Below, piece by piece: positions 10,501 through 24,226 of a stretch of DNA of 64,000 bases; within the stretch, counting starts at the first letter, position 1, and every line of letters begins with the position of its first letter. The stretch spans positions 9,604,104-9,668,103 of the forward strand of contig NC_051105.1 in NCBI RefSeq assembly GCF_901709675.1. The letters run 5' to 3'. The notes below the pieces were generated by a model. That model saw only the letters and a list, made by a program, of their open reading frames with translations, was not told the DNA's origin and searched no databases. A program made the translations under genes and the position numbers. This DNA is from Syngnathus acus. Lineage: Eukaryota > Chordata > Actinopteri > Syngnathiformes > Syngnathidae.

Positions 10501-13500
10501 GAAAGTCATGAGTGAGCATTCTTTTTAACATTATGAGAAAAGTCATGTGTTGCTAAAAAGGAGGAAAGGATTTTTTGAAATATGTGTATTTGTCAGCCTG
10601 CTAACCGATGCATGCTAACTGTTTACGTTTTTAAAAAATTTAGAACATTTGAAAGTTTGCAATGTAAAAATGTAGTGCAACTGAAAATCTCAGATTTTTG
10701 GGGAGGTGACATAACATCTTTTAATTCTAAAAATATTTTTTGACCTGTCCTGTCTCTGTTGAGCATTTTTGTAGTTTACCATCTTGTGTGCAGCTAAGAG
10801 TGTGTTTATCATACGAGGTGAAAACTGCTGCCAGCGTTCCCAAAGGGATATTGTGTTCGGCCCGCTGCAGGTCTGCGCTCATGTTGAAGCCTGACATAAC
10901 ACCTACACACACACACACACAGATGCAACACACACACACACACACACACACACAAGAATGTAAACAACATTGAAAGACCTTTGTCTTGGCTTTAGTCAAT
11001 GAGCAAGCACGCCCACCTGTAGCAGCAGGGAAGAAGACCCCGAAGATTGTAAAGAAATGTTCTCCCGGGCTATAATCGGGCAGCAAGTTGTGGCTGAGCA
11101 GACCAACAGAATAACCAATGAAACCATGCTCTAAAAGAAGAGGTAGCACAAACAGAAAGCCCGTCATTATGGAACCTCGCACCACGAGGACCAGCTTTTT
11201 CTGTGCATTGACAACATTTTTAAACTCAAACATGGCTGACGGACGATAATCGCGTTTTAAATCCTGGTGACCATCTTGATTGGATGTCTAACTAAACACA
11301 AACACCAAACATGTGTCTTTACTTTCAAACTATTTAGCGAAATTCTAAATTGCACAGGAACAGATTGCTCTGTATTGCTGGAGGCCTTTGCTTCACCAAC
11401 ACGGGATATTTCCCCCTTGATTATCTTGCGATGGGAAAGAATGTGTTCTCCCAGATTAATGACATGTTTATCCAAAAGGAAGTAACCACCCTTTTCAGAA
11501 GCTGTGCAGCTTCCAAGTTTGAATAAAAAAAAAAAGAGAAGACAGACGACATGTTAAAAAAAAAAAAAGTATTAATTATCCTTACAATAAAGATCAGTTT
11601 AGATCAATGAAAATTAGACAAAAGGTTATATTTTTCATAATGTGACTTCAGGGGTGTTAGTTAGAAGCTTCTTTTCTGGTAGTTTGCCAAATGTTGAAGT
11701 GCAGTTCAGGACAATCAAGTGACTACATCCATGGGAGGTGTGAGGAAGGGTTGATAAGAACAGAATGGAGTTCCTCTCTCTTGTGTTCAGCTTTCGTCTT
11801 GAAACACACTGGAATGCAGATTCCATGTGTCTGAGGCCTCTCCCTCTGCCTGACCTCTTTGTCACCCACATTGTCAGGCTGCGAGGTCACAGCGGTGAGG
11901 CAGGTCCCACTGAGATGACTGGCAGCTAGCTGCACATTAGCGACCAGCGTAAAAAGCCGTGCTGGTTCCGAGGGTAGGAGGCTGGCCTCTCATCTGAGTT
12001 TTTCTTTCTTTGTCATTTTGCAAATATGTGGGTGAGTCTGGTTAACACCCTCAAGCCGTGGCCCGAGGACCACATTGGAGCTTCCTACGGGGAAAAGTCT
12101 TCAACTACACAGAAGGGCTTTGCTCGCATGACGATGAGATTGTTGTGGTTGCGCAGACAATAACTTGGCAATGTCGGTGCGTTCGGAGTCAAAATGAATT
12201 ACAAGAGAGAAATTCTTCTCCCATCGGGCTTGACAAAGCCTTGATGCATTTAACCGCAGTTGATATAAGCAAATGGATGAACTTTTAACTCCGGGTTGGA
12301 TTTCAGCAGAAATGGGAAATGAGTATGACTCAAAGTAATCAAGGGAACCTAAATATTGAAACAAAAAATGGAGCGCCAAATTACATCACCTCAACTCTCG
12401 GAAGCAACATTTATATAAGCGTGTCATGAACGTTGTGTCACAAAGTTTGGATTTGATTTACTGCATTAGTTATGGTTGGCGCTGAGGTTTGTCCTCCTTC
12501 GGGATGGAGCTGAGCGTTCATTGAGTGCATTCTAATCTCGGCTGATTCAACCAGCTAAGGGACCTGCTGGCCCCCTGCCAAATATGAGGTCACAACAACA
12601 CGTAGCCCTTAACTGGAAAAACCTGGACATGTGATTAGTTTAGGTAGTAATTCAATATTAGAATATATAATCAGCAGATGTGTGCAAAATTAGTTACAAG
12701 ATGTGCTTGCCATATAGTTGGACGTCAGAGAATTCTTTTCACACATTAAATATTTTTTTAACTTTAGATTGAAATAATACCTTTCTCTTCCTACTGGACA
12801 GGACATAGATAATCAGTCAGAACAGGAAATTCTACTTCCTGTGACTCTACTCAAAAACAGAACCAACTCGGACAAAAATCTTTTTTTCAAAACAATTCCA
12901 AATATATCAAACTGGTTAAAAAATGTTGAAAATTGTTAAGACTTGAAATATATATTTATGTTAAAGTGTCCTTCAGAATTTTGATCGTGATATCGGGTGG
13001 TAGTAGTGCGCCGCCTGCTGGTCTAAACAAATTACACATGCTGAACAGTGACACTCAAACCTACTTACTGTACAGTGCTCTTTGAACAGTAACTATTTAT
13101 ATTAAAAAAAAAAAAAAAGATAAGCAAGAAAAGTGTACATCCGTCTTACCTGGGTCAAGGTGCGTGAAAGTACCAACGACAAAGTCCAGTGTTGAGACAG
13201 CCAGCACCGTCAGTAACAGCAGTTGGAGTCGCACAATCCACTTGACACCTGCCAGGTTGATTCCAAGCAGGGCGAGCAGTACAGCAGCTGACATTCCTCG
13301 CACCGCCCACTGGCTCTGAAGAGCCAGCAGCTGTGCCACCGACTCCGAAAAACCAGTGATGTACATGGCGCCGGCGACGCACTGTGGCAGAAGATGTGAT
13401 CACACAGACATGACCCCCCAAAAAAAGGTGTCAATCCAATTTGGGACTAACCTGTCCAAACACATAGAGAAGGCCCATGGTGCCCCCCACCCTGCCCCCA

Positions 13501-14358
13501 AGGACCGTGGAGATCATGGAGTACACACCTCCACTTCCCACTCCGCAGTACTCACACACACCAATCCCAGACATGACTGTCACCAAAGCAAACAGAACCA
13601 CCATGGAGACCAGGAGCATCCCGAGCAGCACACCTGTGTTGCCCTGGAAGATAAGTTAAACAAAACTGCAACATGAATTTCTAAAAAAACAATAAAAGTA
13701 TAACAGCATGTACTCACCACTAAGTAGCCAGTACGCAGGAACAAAACAACACCAAAGATGTTAATCATGCACGTGGTGAAGACACCATCCCAGGTACCAA
13801 AAAGAACCGGCTCCCAAACAAAGAGTTTGATTCTCCACCATGGTTGACTGGACTGCTGAGAGCCCTGGACAAAAGCTTACTTTATTAAAACCCATATTGA
13901 CATCATCATAATCATCATGCAACTGCAGGCCAATATGAAGATGTGCTTTGAAAGTATATTTTACTTTCCAGCATGTGGCTCACATAAGAATAATGAAAAT
14001 ACAACATTGGCGACCGCCACGTCAAAGCCAAACATGTATTTGAGCAGAGGGCGATGTCTTTAAAACAAACAAACGCAAACCCCGGTGAAACCTTTCTATC
14101 CTCTGCGATAAAAGCGTGCATGTTTGCCTTGAGTCCTTTGCAGGTTTAATTATGCTGAATGTCATGTTGTAACAAAACCACACCTTAGAATGACTAAACA
14201 TGTAATACTTTTTAAGAAAATCATATTTGACAGCTTACTTGTGCATCCTCGTGGAACAGATCTTGCTCATGAGGGTCAGTGTTGCTTGGATTTGCCTCCT
14301 TCGGCAGGCCTGCTCCAGCTTCTGTCTGATCACAGGTGTGCACGGGTAAGGACTCCAT
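7533..14358 (-). CDS. slc12a8: SLC12A8: solute carrier family 12 member 8 (CCC9), polytopic membrane transporter
   Basis: Member of the cation-chloride cotransporter family. In mammals it has been linked to polyamine and amino-acid transport and, more recently and with debate, to nicotinamide mononucleotide uptake. Thirteen coding exons: 14358-14239, 13864-13718, 13643-13452, 13381-13150, 11130-11017, 10902-10815, 9933-9846, 9529-9383, 8857-8326, 8225-8128, 8055-7938, 7868-7808, 7701-7533; 701 residues (human about 714). Visible family blocks include [123 protein letters not shown] and, near the C-terminus, [17 protein letters not shown] long hydrophilic loop in exon 9 separates the last helices, as in the family. 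The exon-7 donor (GTCATT) is weak, and the exon-6 acceptor sits directly after a (TG)n tract. TTATAG just before the ATG may be the acceptor of a noncoding first exon. Confidence 0.97.
9810..9845 (-). other. Possible alternative 36-base extension of slc12a8 exon 7
   Basis: The exon-7 donor needed for a family-like junction (...AEK then VSL...) is GTCATT, poor beyond the invariant GT. The frame stays open past it, and a second GT (GTAAAC) occurs 36 bases further on. Use of that site would insert 12 codons ([12 protein letters not shown]) in frame between two transmembrane regions. Whether it is used cannot be told from sequence. Confidence 0.3.
10136..10460. mobile_element. hAT-like nonautonomous DNA transposon (MITE) in slc12a8 intron 6
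   Basis: The element is bounded by a perfect 8-base target-site duplication, GAGTAGAG at 10128-10135 and 10461-10468, the length typical of hAT elements. It begins CAGGGGTGTCAAACTC. The right end carries an inverted CAAACTC-like terminus, lacking several terminal bases, next to GGGCC-rich sequence often seen in this fish family. It has no coding capacity. It lies inside an intron and does not disturb a splice site. Confidence 0.75.
10905..10954. repeat. (CA)n microsatellite abutting the slc12a8 exon 6 acceptor
   Basis: Interrupted (CA)n on the plus strand, therefore (TG)n on the transcribed strand, running directly into the acceptor (TGTGTAG then GT) of exon 6. It replaces most of the usual polypyrimidine tract. 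Confidence 0.9.
11131..13149 (-). other. slc12a8 intron 4
   Basis: A 2.0 kb intron, the longest of the gene. No coding exon is supported. It contains several short A tracts and otherwise unremarkable sequence. Confidence 0.75.
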
Positions 14359-15350
14359 TGTAACCTATAATGCACAAGTATGTAAGTGAGGAGCAGAATA
14401 TGAGCTATAGACAGGTAGGAATATTCACGTTCTACATCCTTGGGGGTTCAGGCAAGAAAGAAAGACACCGCCCTTCACCCTCAAACAATTAAAAAACAAA
14501 AAGAAGATGAGGGATAATCAACAATGTTTTCTATTAAATAACTTTTAGACAAAGCCTGCTTAAAATAATTAAAGGGGCGCATTGGGGAGATTCCTGAAAC
14601 CCAGTTGTGTTATTGATGTGGACCAGTACTGTTACTCAGAGGCCCCCTTCCATCCACCATCAAGTAAAAACAAGGGGCTCTATGGAGGGGGGGGGGGGGG
14701 GGGGGGGGGGTTGTCTGAGTTGTCTGCCTTTTTTTTTTTTTTACTGCATCTAGGAAATTGTGTCAAGTGTATTCTGCATTGTTACAATAGCAGACACTCG
14801 AATTAAAGCACAGCTGAGAATTACAGTTAACAAACAGAATGACAACTATCAATAAGAAACTAAATTAATAAAATAATTAAGGCCCTAGTATATTAGGAAA
14901 AATCAAAACTGTGCCGTCGTGACATAATGTGGTTCAGTAATGGTTAAACCGATTTAAACCTACCTTTCAAGAAATATAATTAGTCCATGATGGGGATGAA
15001 TGATTGTAAAAAAAAGACTAAATTTTCCATGATCCGAGCGTGTGTATCAATGTGGGCAGCAAGCAAAGAGACTGCAGCAGGTGTGCAGCAGAACTGAACG
15101 TGGCTTACTTTGTTTGCAGGGTGTTGCTGCTTTACACGATGATCCTCTATTGGTTTTGGCAATAAATCTAGTAGCTAGCTTGCCAGTGAACACAGCTGAA
15201 AGGAAGTACATGCATGTCAGTTTCCTTATCTTTTTTTTAGATAAATTAAAAAAAATAAAAATAAAGGCAATAGAAAACTAATCATCAGTCACTAAAAAAA
15301 CAACAAAAAAAACTGAAAACCTAAGCCAAATATTCCAATGTATTTTTTGG
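14359..15350. other. Upstream region of slc12a8, with poly-G tract and candidate 5' noncoding exon
   Basis: No coding frame. It holds a run of about 27 G at 14684-14710 followed by a T run at 14730-14742. A minus-strand donor-like site (AAAG then GTAGGT) has its exon boundary at 14964 and could end a noncoding first exon that splices to the TTATAG just before the slc12a8 ATG. The donor proposal is weak; the homopolymers are plain. Confidence 0.4.
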
Positions 15351-18014
15351 GAAACATTTTATTCATGTGGACATGACACAACAATCAAGAGAACAACTGA
15401 ATCAGATTGTTTACAAATCATCATATATTGCAGAATTCTAACAATATGGGTTTACTCAATTGAAATTAATCCGCTACATTTAAAGCCTCACGCCATTCGT
15501 CAAACGGGTTCGCTTGCTCCAACTTTGTGACCATGCAGATAAACCTTTTTCATTGACTCCTTCCCACAGTGAAGTTATGAGAAGATGTCAGGCTGAGATT
15601 CACATTGAAATAAGATGACACAAACCACTTTTACAGAGACGACTGAGGGTATAGTGAGTGCTTATGATGTACCATACATATCAGTGCCTTAAATTTCATG
15701 GTTCAAAAATAGTATACTGTATATATATATATATATTTATATATATTTTTTTCAGTTAGAAAGACATAACCCAGATGTTTTTCCATACAGAACTGGTAAT
15801 TTTCACTAGCTTATACAAGGACACTTATGGCCAAAAATTGGGAGGGGGGAAGAAAAAACAAAAAACAAAAACACAGTGCTGCCATTTTAACTCATAAAAC
15901 TCAACCACATTTTTATTTGCTTAATTGAACTCAAAATCATCCATAAACGATTCAAGTCGATTCATCTTTTTTTTTTTTTTTTTTTTGCAAGTACAAGAAT
16001 TATTCAGGTCATCATTGTGCTTAAAAGTGATTTACAAAGGCCATTTACAACCGGAAAATTTCAAGCAGATTTTAGTGACGTGTCTTTTATGGGGGAGGGG
16101 GTTCAAGAAAAGTCATCGAGATGTCCGATCCACTGCATTAAATTACAAGCATAACCATCTAAATTCACCTTAACCTGTCACCAACACACTATACAGAAAA
16201 GACTTTCTTCAATATCACTGATTACATCCTTTATATACAAATCTTATAAGGAAACTGATTTATTGTCAAATCTACTCAATGTGGCAAAAAAAAAAAAAAA
16301 ATCTTATGCTTCTAGAGAGAAACAATAGTTTTGCACAAGCGACACACAGCTATAAGGGTACTCAGCGAAACTCAAAAATATACACTATATTTACAGGATT
16401 TACATATATAAAAAGGGAATGTAAAAGGGAAAAAATACATTATTTGATGATTATTGGTGCCGCATGTCCCTGATTGTCAATGGAACTTATTGTGATGGCC
16501 TAAAAGGTCAGTGTTTAACACAATAGCACCTTAAGCATCACTTTGAAACCCCTCAGCAGTGATTTGACGGGGGTGGGGGGTGGGGGTGGGGCTGTCACTC
16601 AAACATTAAATTTAAAAGCATATAGTTTCGGAAAAGTCTGCTCTAAAAAGATTTTTGTATGTTATAACATCACTATTCTTTATTTCTATAATTTGTCATA
16701 GGGGGGCGCTTCCATCACATGGTTGTTTCCCCAAACAGACGAATCGTCTTCGTTTCAAAGATTTAATGCAAAAAAATGTTTTCAATTAGTACAGGATTTT
16801 TCCACACCGTGATACAAAGTACTACATTCTTTCTGTAGTGAAAAATGTGCAAAATTGTGCAGACGTCCAGCACAATCCTATTAAGTCATTTCACTACAAG
16901 TTTCTTCTAGGGAAATGTGGGCACATCTAATTTTTGTGGGTGGGCTTGTGTTTTCACTTGCCCCCCAAAAAATGCAACAAGATTCAAGTGGCAACATCGG
17001 TGACAGTATTATAGTGATGGTGTCGTCTCAGGAGGCAACAAGTGAGCAGTTGTACAGCTGGATTTAAAAAAAAAAAAAAAGTTTTTTTTTTTTTTTTTAT
17101 CTTCACTTTTTTGATCAATGATCAACTAGGGGAGGTAGCCAACAGCAAAAACCAAAACTGGTGTGTGTGCAAGCAAAAGTGACAAAAACATAAATATGTA
17201 TACCAATATGGCATTTTTTTTTTAACTGTCTTATTAAGGTTTTTGATCTACAGCAGCGTGGAGTAGCAACTGTCGAGTAAAAATATTTTGATTGACAAAT
17301 ACTTAATCTGAATGCTACAAACAAATGCAGATAAAATAAAACATAACATTACAAATAAATCATGTTTACTTAATTTTCAAATGTACTAAATACTAAACAA
17401 AAAAAGTTTTTTTAATTTATTTTTACGTCACAATACCACCTTGTGGTATAATGTTAAAAATGCTACATGTAGCATTTAGCCTATAAGTACCAGTACGTTC
17501 AAACATATTTGCAAATAAGTTTAAATGTACTTAAATACGTTCAAATGTTTTCACAAATGAATTCAGTCAAAATACTTTTACTCCTCATCGGCAGGTCCAT
17601 GCTTCTGTATTTATCACCTAATCTCTCAATGCAAATTATGACATTTTTTAAAAGGGCGCTGGCAATTTTATCAACAAATGTGTGAATAAAATCGCAAGTA
17701 CTATGTTCGAACGTATTTTCCAGTCAAAATACTTTTACTCCACATCTGCCGGTCCGTACTTCTGTATTTATCAATGTAATCTCTCAATGCAAATTAAAAC
17801 ATTTTTAAAGCGGCACTGCCAATTTTATCACAATTACCAGGATGACAAGAGCTCAATTACCACATTAAAATATTTTTTGTCTATTTTTTTTTTTTTTTTA
17901 CCAAAAGGCCTAAAGAAAGAATATAAATGCAATGAGATGTGCTTTGGCAAAGCAGGTGAAATGGGATAAAGTGCTGCAGAAATTATTAATGTCGTGATCG
18001 CACCACACTTTTCT
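15351..18014 (-). other. Probable long 3' UTR of znf148
   Basis: 2.66 kb of AT-rich sequence with no coding frame directly after the znf148 stop, ending near a minus-strand AATAAA at about 15358-15363. Mammalian ZNF148 also has a multi-kilobase 3' UTR, so this is the economical reading. It includes an (AT)n run at about 15719-15740, a G-rich run on the plus strand at 16569-16592 (C-rich in the transcript), several T/A homopolymers and the 17.2-17.85 kb repeat. Part of it could be intergenic instead. Confidence 0.5.
17255..17835. repeat. Imperfect repeat: two direct copies and one inverted partial copy
   Basis: The segment at about 17565-17675 recurs at about 17715-17832. Shared blocks are GTCAAAATACTTTTACTCC, a CATCnGC.GGTCC block, CTTCTGTATTTATCA, ATCTCTCAATGCAAATTA and GGCAATTTTATCA. 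A third, shorter copy of the first block lies inverted at about 17275-17300 (GAGTAAAAATATTTTGATTG). This suggests a dispersed element that duplicated locally, lying within or just beyond the znf148 3' UTR. Confidence 0.7.
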
Positions 18015-21598
<3,584 letters not shown>

Positions 21599-21622
21599 CT
21601 TACATAGAGTAGCTTACTGACT
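21599..21622 (-). other. 5' UTR part of znf148 coding exon 1
   Basis: A minus-strand acceptor (TTTTTACAG, with AG at 21624-21623) lies 24 bases upstream of the ATG, so the first coding exon begins with 24 untranslated bases joined to a noncoding exon further up. Confidence 0.65.
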
Positions 21623-22955
21623 CTGTAAAAACAGGAGACATGAGATAACTGTTACAATAAAAGTTAAATATTTGCACTGATGATGTTGATGCATCCATCC
21701 ATTTGCTACAGAACTTGTCCTCATTAGGGTCAGGTATTGCCTATTTGTTTGAAAGCAATCGTGCAAACTCCACACAAACTCAGAACCTCAAAACTTTTAT
21801 CCATCCTCAAACTTGTAGAAACTTGTGTCACAGGTCAAAGATCAACATTAAAAATGAGAAATGTTCTCCATACCGGAATAAGACAAGAACTACTTTGTCC
21901 CAATGAAATTGTGATATTCTATTCTTGCAACTCATTAAAAATACAATATGCAAGGCCACAATATTACATAAGTTATGCAAACATGGATTGAATAAAACAT
22001 TTGAGCATTCTGTACAAGTGGTGATTTGCATGTTTCTAGAAGCGCTGACAACACACGTTGGGCAGACACTTAGTAATTTCAACATTCCACTTGTTTTGAC
22101 GTTTCTAAAATGAGACACCACTTGCGAGCCATTAATGTTGAACCGTTAGCGTTTGCTAAATTAGCTCATAGGGATTCTTCCTTGACGTTTGACAATAATG
22201 CATCGAGTAACGACATACTTGGGTGACAGAAAAGCAACTGGAAACTCGGCACTGCTTGTTTGCATGAGTGTTTCCAACCTCTGTATTGTTGATGTAAAGT
22301 GGGCGAGGGTGATCTGGTTGCTAAATGGCTAGTTAGCTATGCTTGTCAACGCCGTAAAGTTTGGAACACCCACTCGGAAACACGGAGTAAATTTCAAGAT
22401 TAAAGTTATCTCACGACTTAAAGTGAGAAAGAAAATATTATTTTGAATCATTAAATATTACACCACAGTTTTGGTACAGTAAATAGAGGCACGTTTATTC
22501 AAATATAATATCAAAGCTTGCTTTTCTATCAAGTACATCACTACGTAAATTTTATTTTGAAAGTGTGCCCGGAAAATGCTCACTGATGTTGTAGAAAATA
22601 ACTCGGCCTGCTTGAGGGGAGCTGGCTAGCTTCTAGCAAGTTGCAGTTGGTTTAATGTCAACGGTACATAAAACCACTTGCGTTCTTTCTCGCCACATGC
22701 GACAAATGACCTCTAAAATCGGCGTGTTTGTAACGCACATTCAACAACATCCGCTAGGATTATTGACCAAATATGTAAGAGGTGCGCTTCACTGCAGCGC
22801 TAGTAGCACCTTACCTTTCCTAGCTCACTTCGCTCAATAGGCCCCATAGACAGAAATCGGTTAGTAAAACTCGATAACTAGCTAGCTCACTGAAGCTCAC
22901 ACGACACCGCAAGTCTCAGTTGGCACATAAAATGATATTCAAAATCTCTTCTTAC
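21623..22955 (-). other. znf148 intron 0 (between noncoding and first coding exon)
   Basis: Bounded by the donor at 22955-22954 and the acceptor at 21624-21623. It contains the dispersed-repeat fragment near 21.7 kb and no coding frame. Confidence 0.6.
21690..21800. repeat. Fragment of a fish dispersed repeat
   Basis: The phrases CATCCATCCATTTGCTACAG, TTGTCCTCATTAGGGTC and GCAAACTCCACACA in this order are characteristic of a repeat common in fish introns. A second fragment (CCATTCATCTGTTTTCTATA followed by GCGCTTGTCC) lies at 35480-35509. Identification is from pattern memory only. Confidence 0.5.
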
Positions 22956-23025
22956 CTGCAACTCGCCCTTTAAGCCCGAGTAGCTGTCATGATTGCCTTG
23001 CAGCACTCAAGTGTACTCCGTGTGC
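22956..23025 (-). other. Candidate noncoding first exon of znf148
   Basis: A strong minus-strand donor (CAG then GTAAGAAG, exon end at 22956) terminates a G+C-richer segment with no coding frame, about 1.35 kb upstream of the acceptor at 21622. It fits a 5' noncoding exon. The upstream limit is a guess. Confidence 0.5.
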
Positions 23026-23569
23026 GGAATAATCAGATATCTCACGTTTCACGAACACCTGAAAATATGGATTTGTCGCCACCAGGTGGCTAGCATGTGT
23101 TAGTGTACTGAACAATGTGAGCTGTTGCTCTTTAGTTAAACACATCTCTAACTTGTTTGTTTGTAGTATTCTGTAATATTCGCACAATAATATATTTACA
23201 AGTTAAAATTTTGGAGAAAAAAAAATTTGGGTTGTTTTGAGCAAAACAACCAAGGAAAGACCCAACTTCCCGAGTTGTTAAATTTTTTAACTAAAATTGG
23301 GTTGTTTTTGAGCAGCTTTAAGGTGTGTAACATTAAAGATGCCCTAAACATCATGCAGAAAGACAAACACTTTAACAGTATGTTTATTTCTGTGCTGTTG
23401 TAGTGTGCATCACTACTGCGCATATTTTTGACGTCCTAACAGGTAGCCAAAATGTTACAAACGCTCCAAAGTTTGGTGCAATGCAGTTCAACGCAGCAAC
23501 AACCGCAAATATAAAAAGCACAAATGTGAACAGTAAGTTATGTTTTTAGACATCTGTACAATGCAGATG

Positions 23570-24097
23570 TAGGCAACCCCGCGTTGTGGCAGTGTGAGTG
23601 CTGTTATGAATATGGCGCACACGCGCGCCACGAGGAATCCTAATCAACCTGTTTGCAGCAGCTCGGCGCGCGCACGAACACTTGTCCAGCCCCTCATGTG
23701 GAGAAGTAACTTATCTTTTTGGATCTAAGCCCCCATCCGCTGCTCACAGGCAGTCTCTCTCCTCCCCGGCTGTGATTGTAAGCTGTCACCGCGTTCCACG
23801 CGTTTCATCTCGTCTCTTCCCACCGACGCGAGAGTGGAATTGGGGACAGACAGCCCACCCACTCATCAACACCCCCCACCCCCCTTGTGCAGCCTTTAGT
23901 GAGGGGAAGCCCCTACCACGCTTGACTCGCTGAGTGGATCTCCTGCGTCGCGCCTGTGCGTGCGTGTAGCCCGGGGCTCCGTCTTCCTCAACAGTTGCCA
24001 CCGGAGAGGAGGAGGAGGAGAGCGGGGGAGACAGCAGACTGAGGACGGAAGGGACGCGGAGAGCCACGCAGCTCCTGCCCCGGCTTCTGCTCCTGAC
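23570..24097. promoter_or_regulatory. CpG-rich region between znf148 and the plus-strand micropeptide
   Basis: This stretch has many CpG dinucleotides (for example GCGCGCGCACG near 23.67 kb) and sits between the minus-strand znf148 first exon and the plus-strand ORF at 24098. The two genes diverge from it, so it may act as a shared promoter region, with the part nearest 24.1 kb being the 5' UTR of the micropeptide transcript. Confidence 0.5.
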
Positions 24098-24226
24098 ATG
24101 CAGTCGATCATCTCTCCGGTGACCAAGGCCATCCTAGTCGCACTCTTCATCTTCGCCATACTCCTCATCCTCTACGTGATCCTCTGGTACATTTGCAGGG
24201 ACGTGGACTGCGACCACGGCATTTGA
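24098..24226 (+). CDS. Unrecognised 42-residue single-pass membrane micropeptide
   Basis: The ORF at 24098-24226 encodes 42 residues: a short N-terminus (MQSIISPVTK), one strongly hydrophobic helix at about residues 11-33 (from AILVALFIFAILLILYVIL to WYIC), then a short acidic, Cys-containing tail (RDVDCDHGI). The ATG has G at -3. The frame stays open upstream to another ATG at 23960, but that extension is low-complexity Gly/Arg/Ala-rich and looks like 5' UTR. A good donor (CCCT then GTGAGTG at 24311) lies 85 bases after the stop, as if the ORF sat in a first exon with noncoding exons downstream. The GC-rich promoter-like context supports a real transcript. The helix composition recalls sarcolipin/phospholamban-type regulators, but I do not recognise the family, and SERCA binding is speculation. 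No function is assigned. Confidence 0.5.
   Translation: MQSIISPVTKAILVALFIFAILLILYVILWYICRDVDCDHGI

Noticed and set aside
23960-24226. 88-codon form of the micropeptide starting at ATG 23960
   Set aside because: The extra 46 residues are Gly/Arg/Ala low complexity in GC-rich 5' UTR-like sequence. The ATG at 24098 starts right before the structured part.
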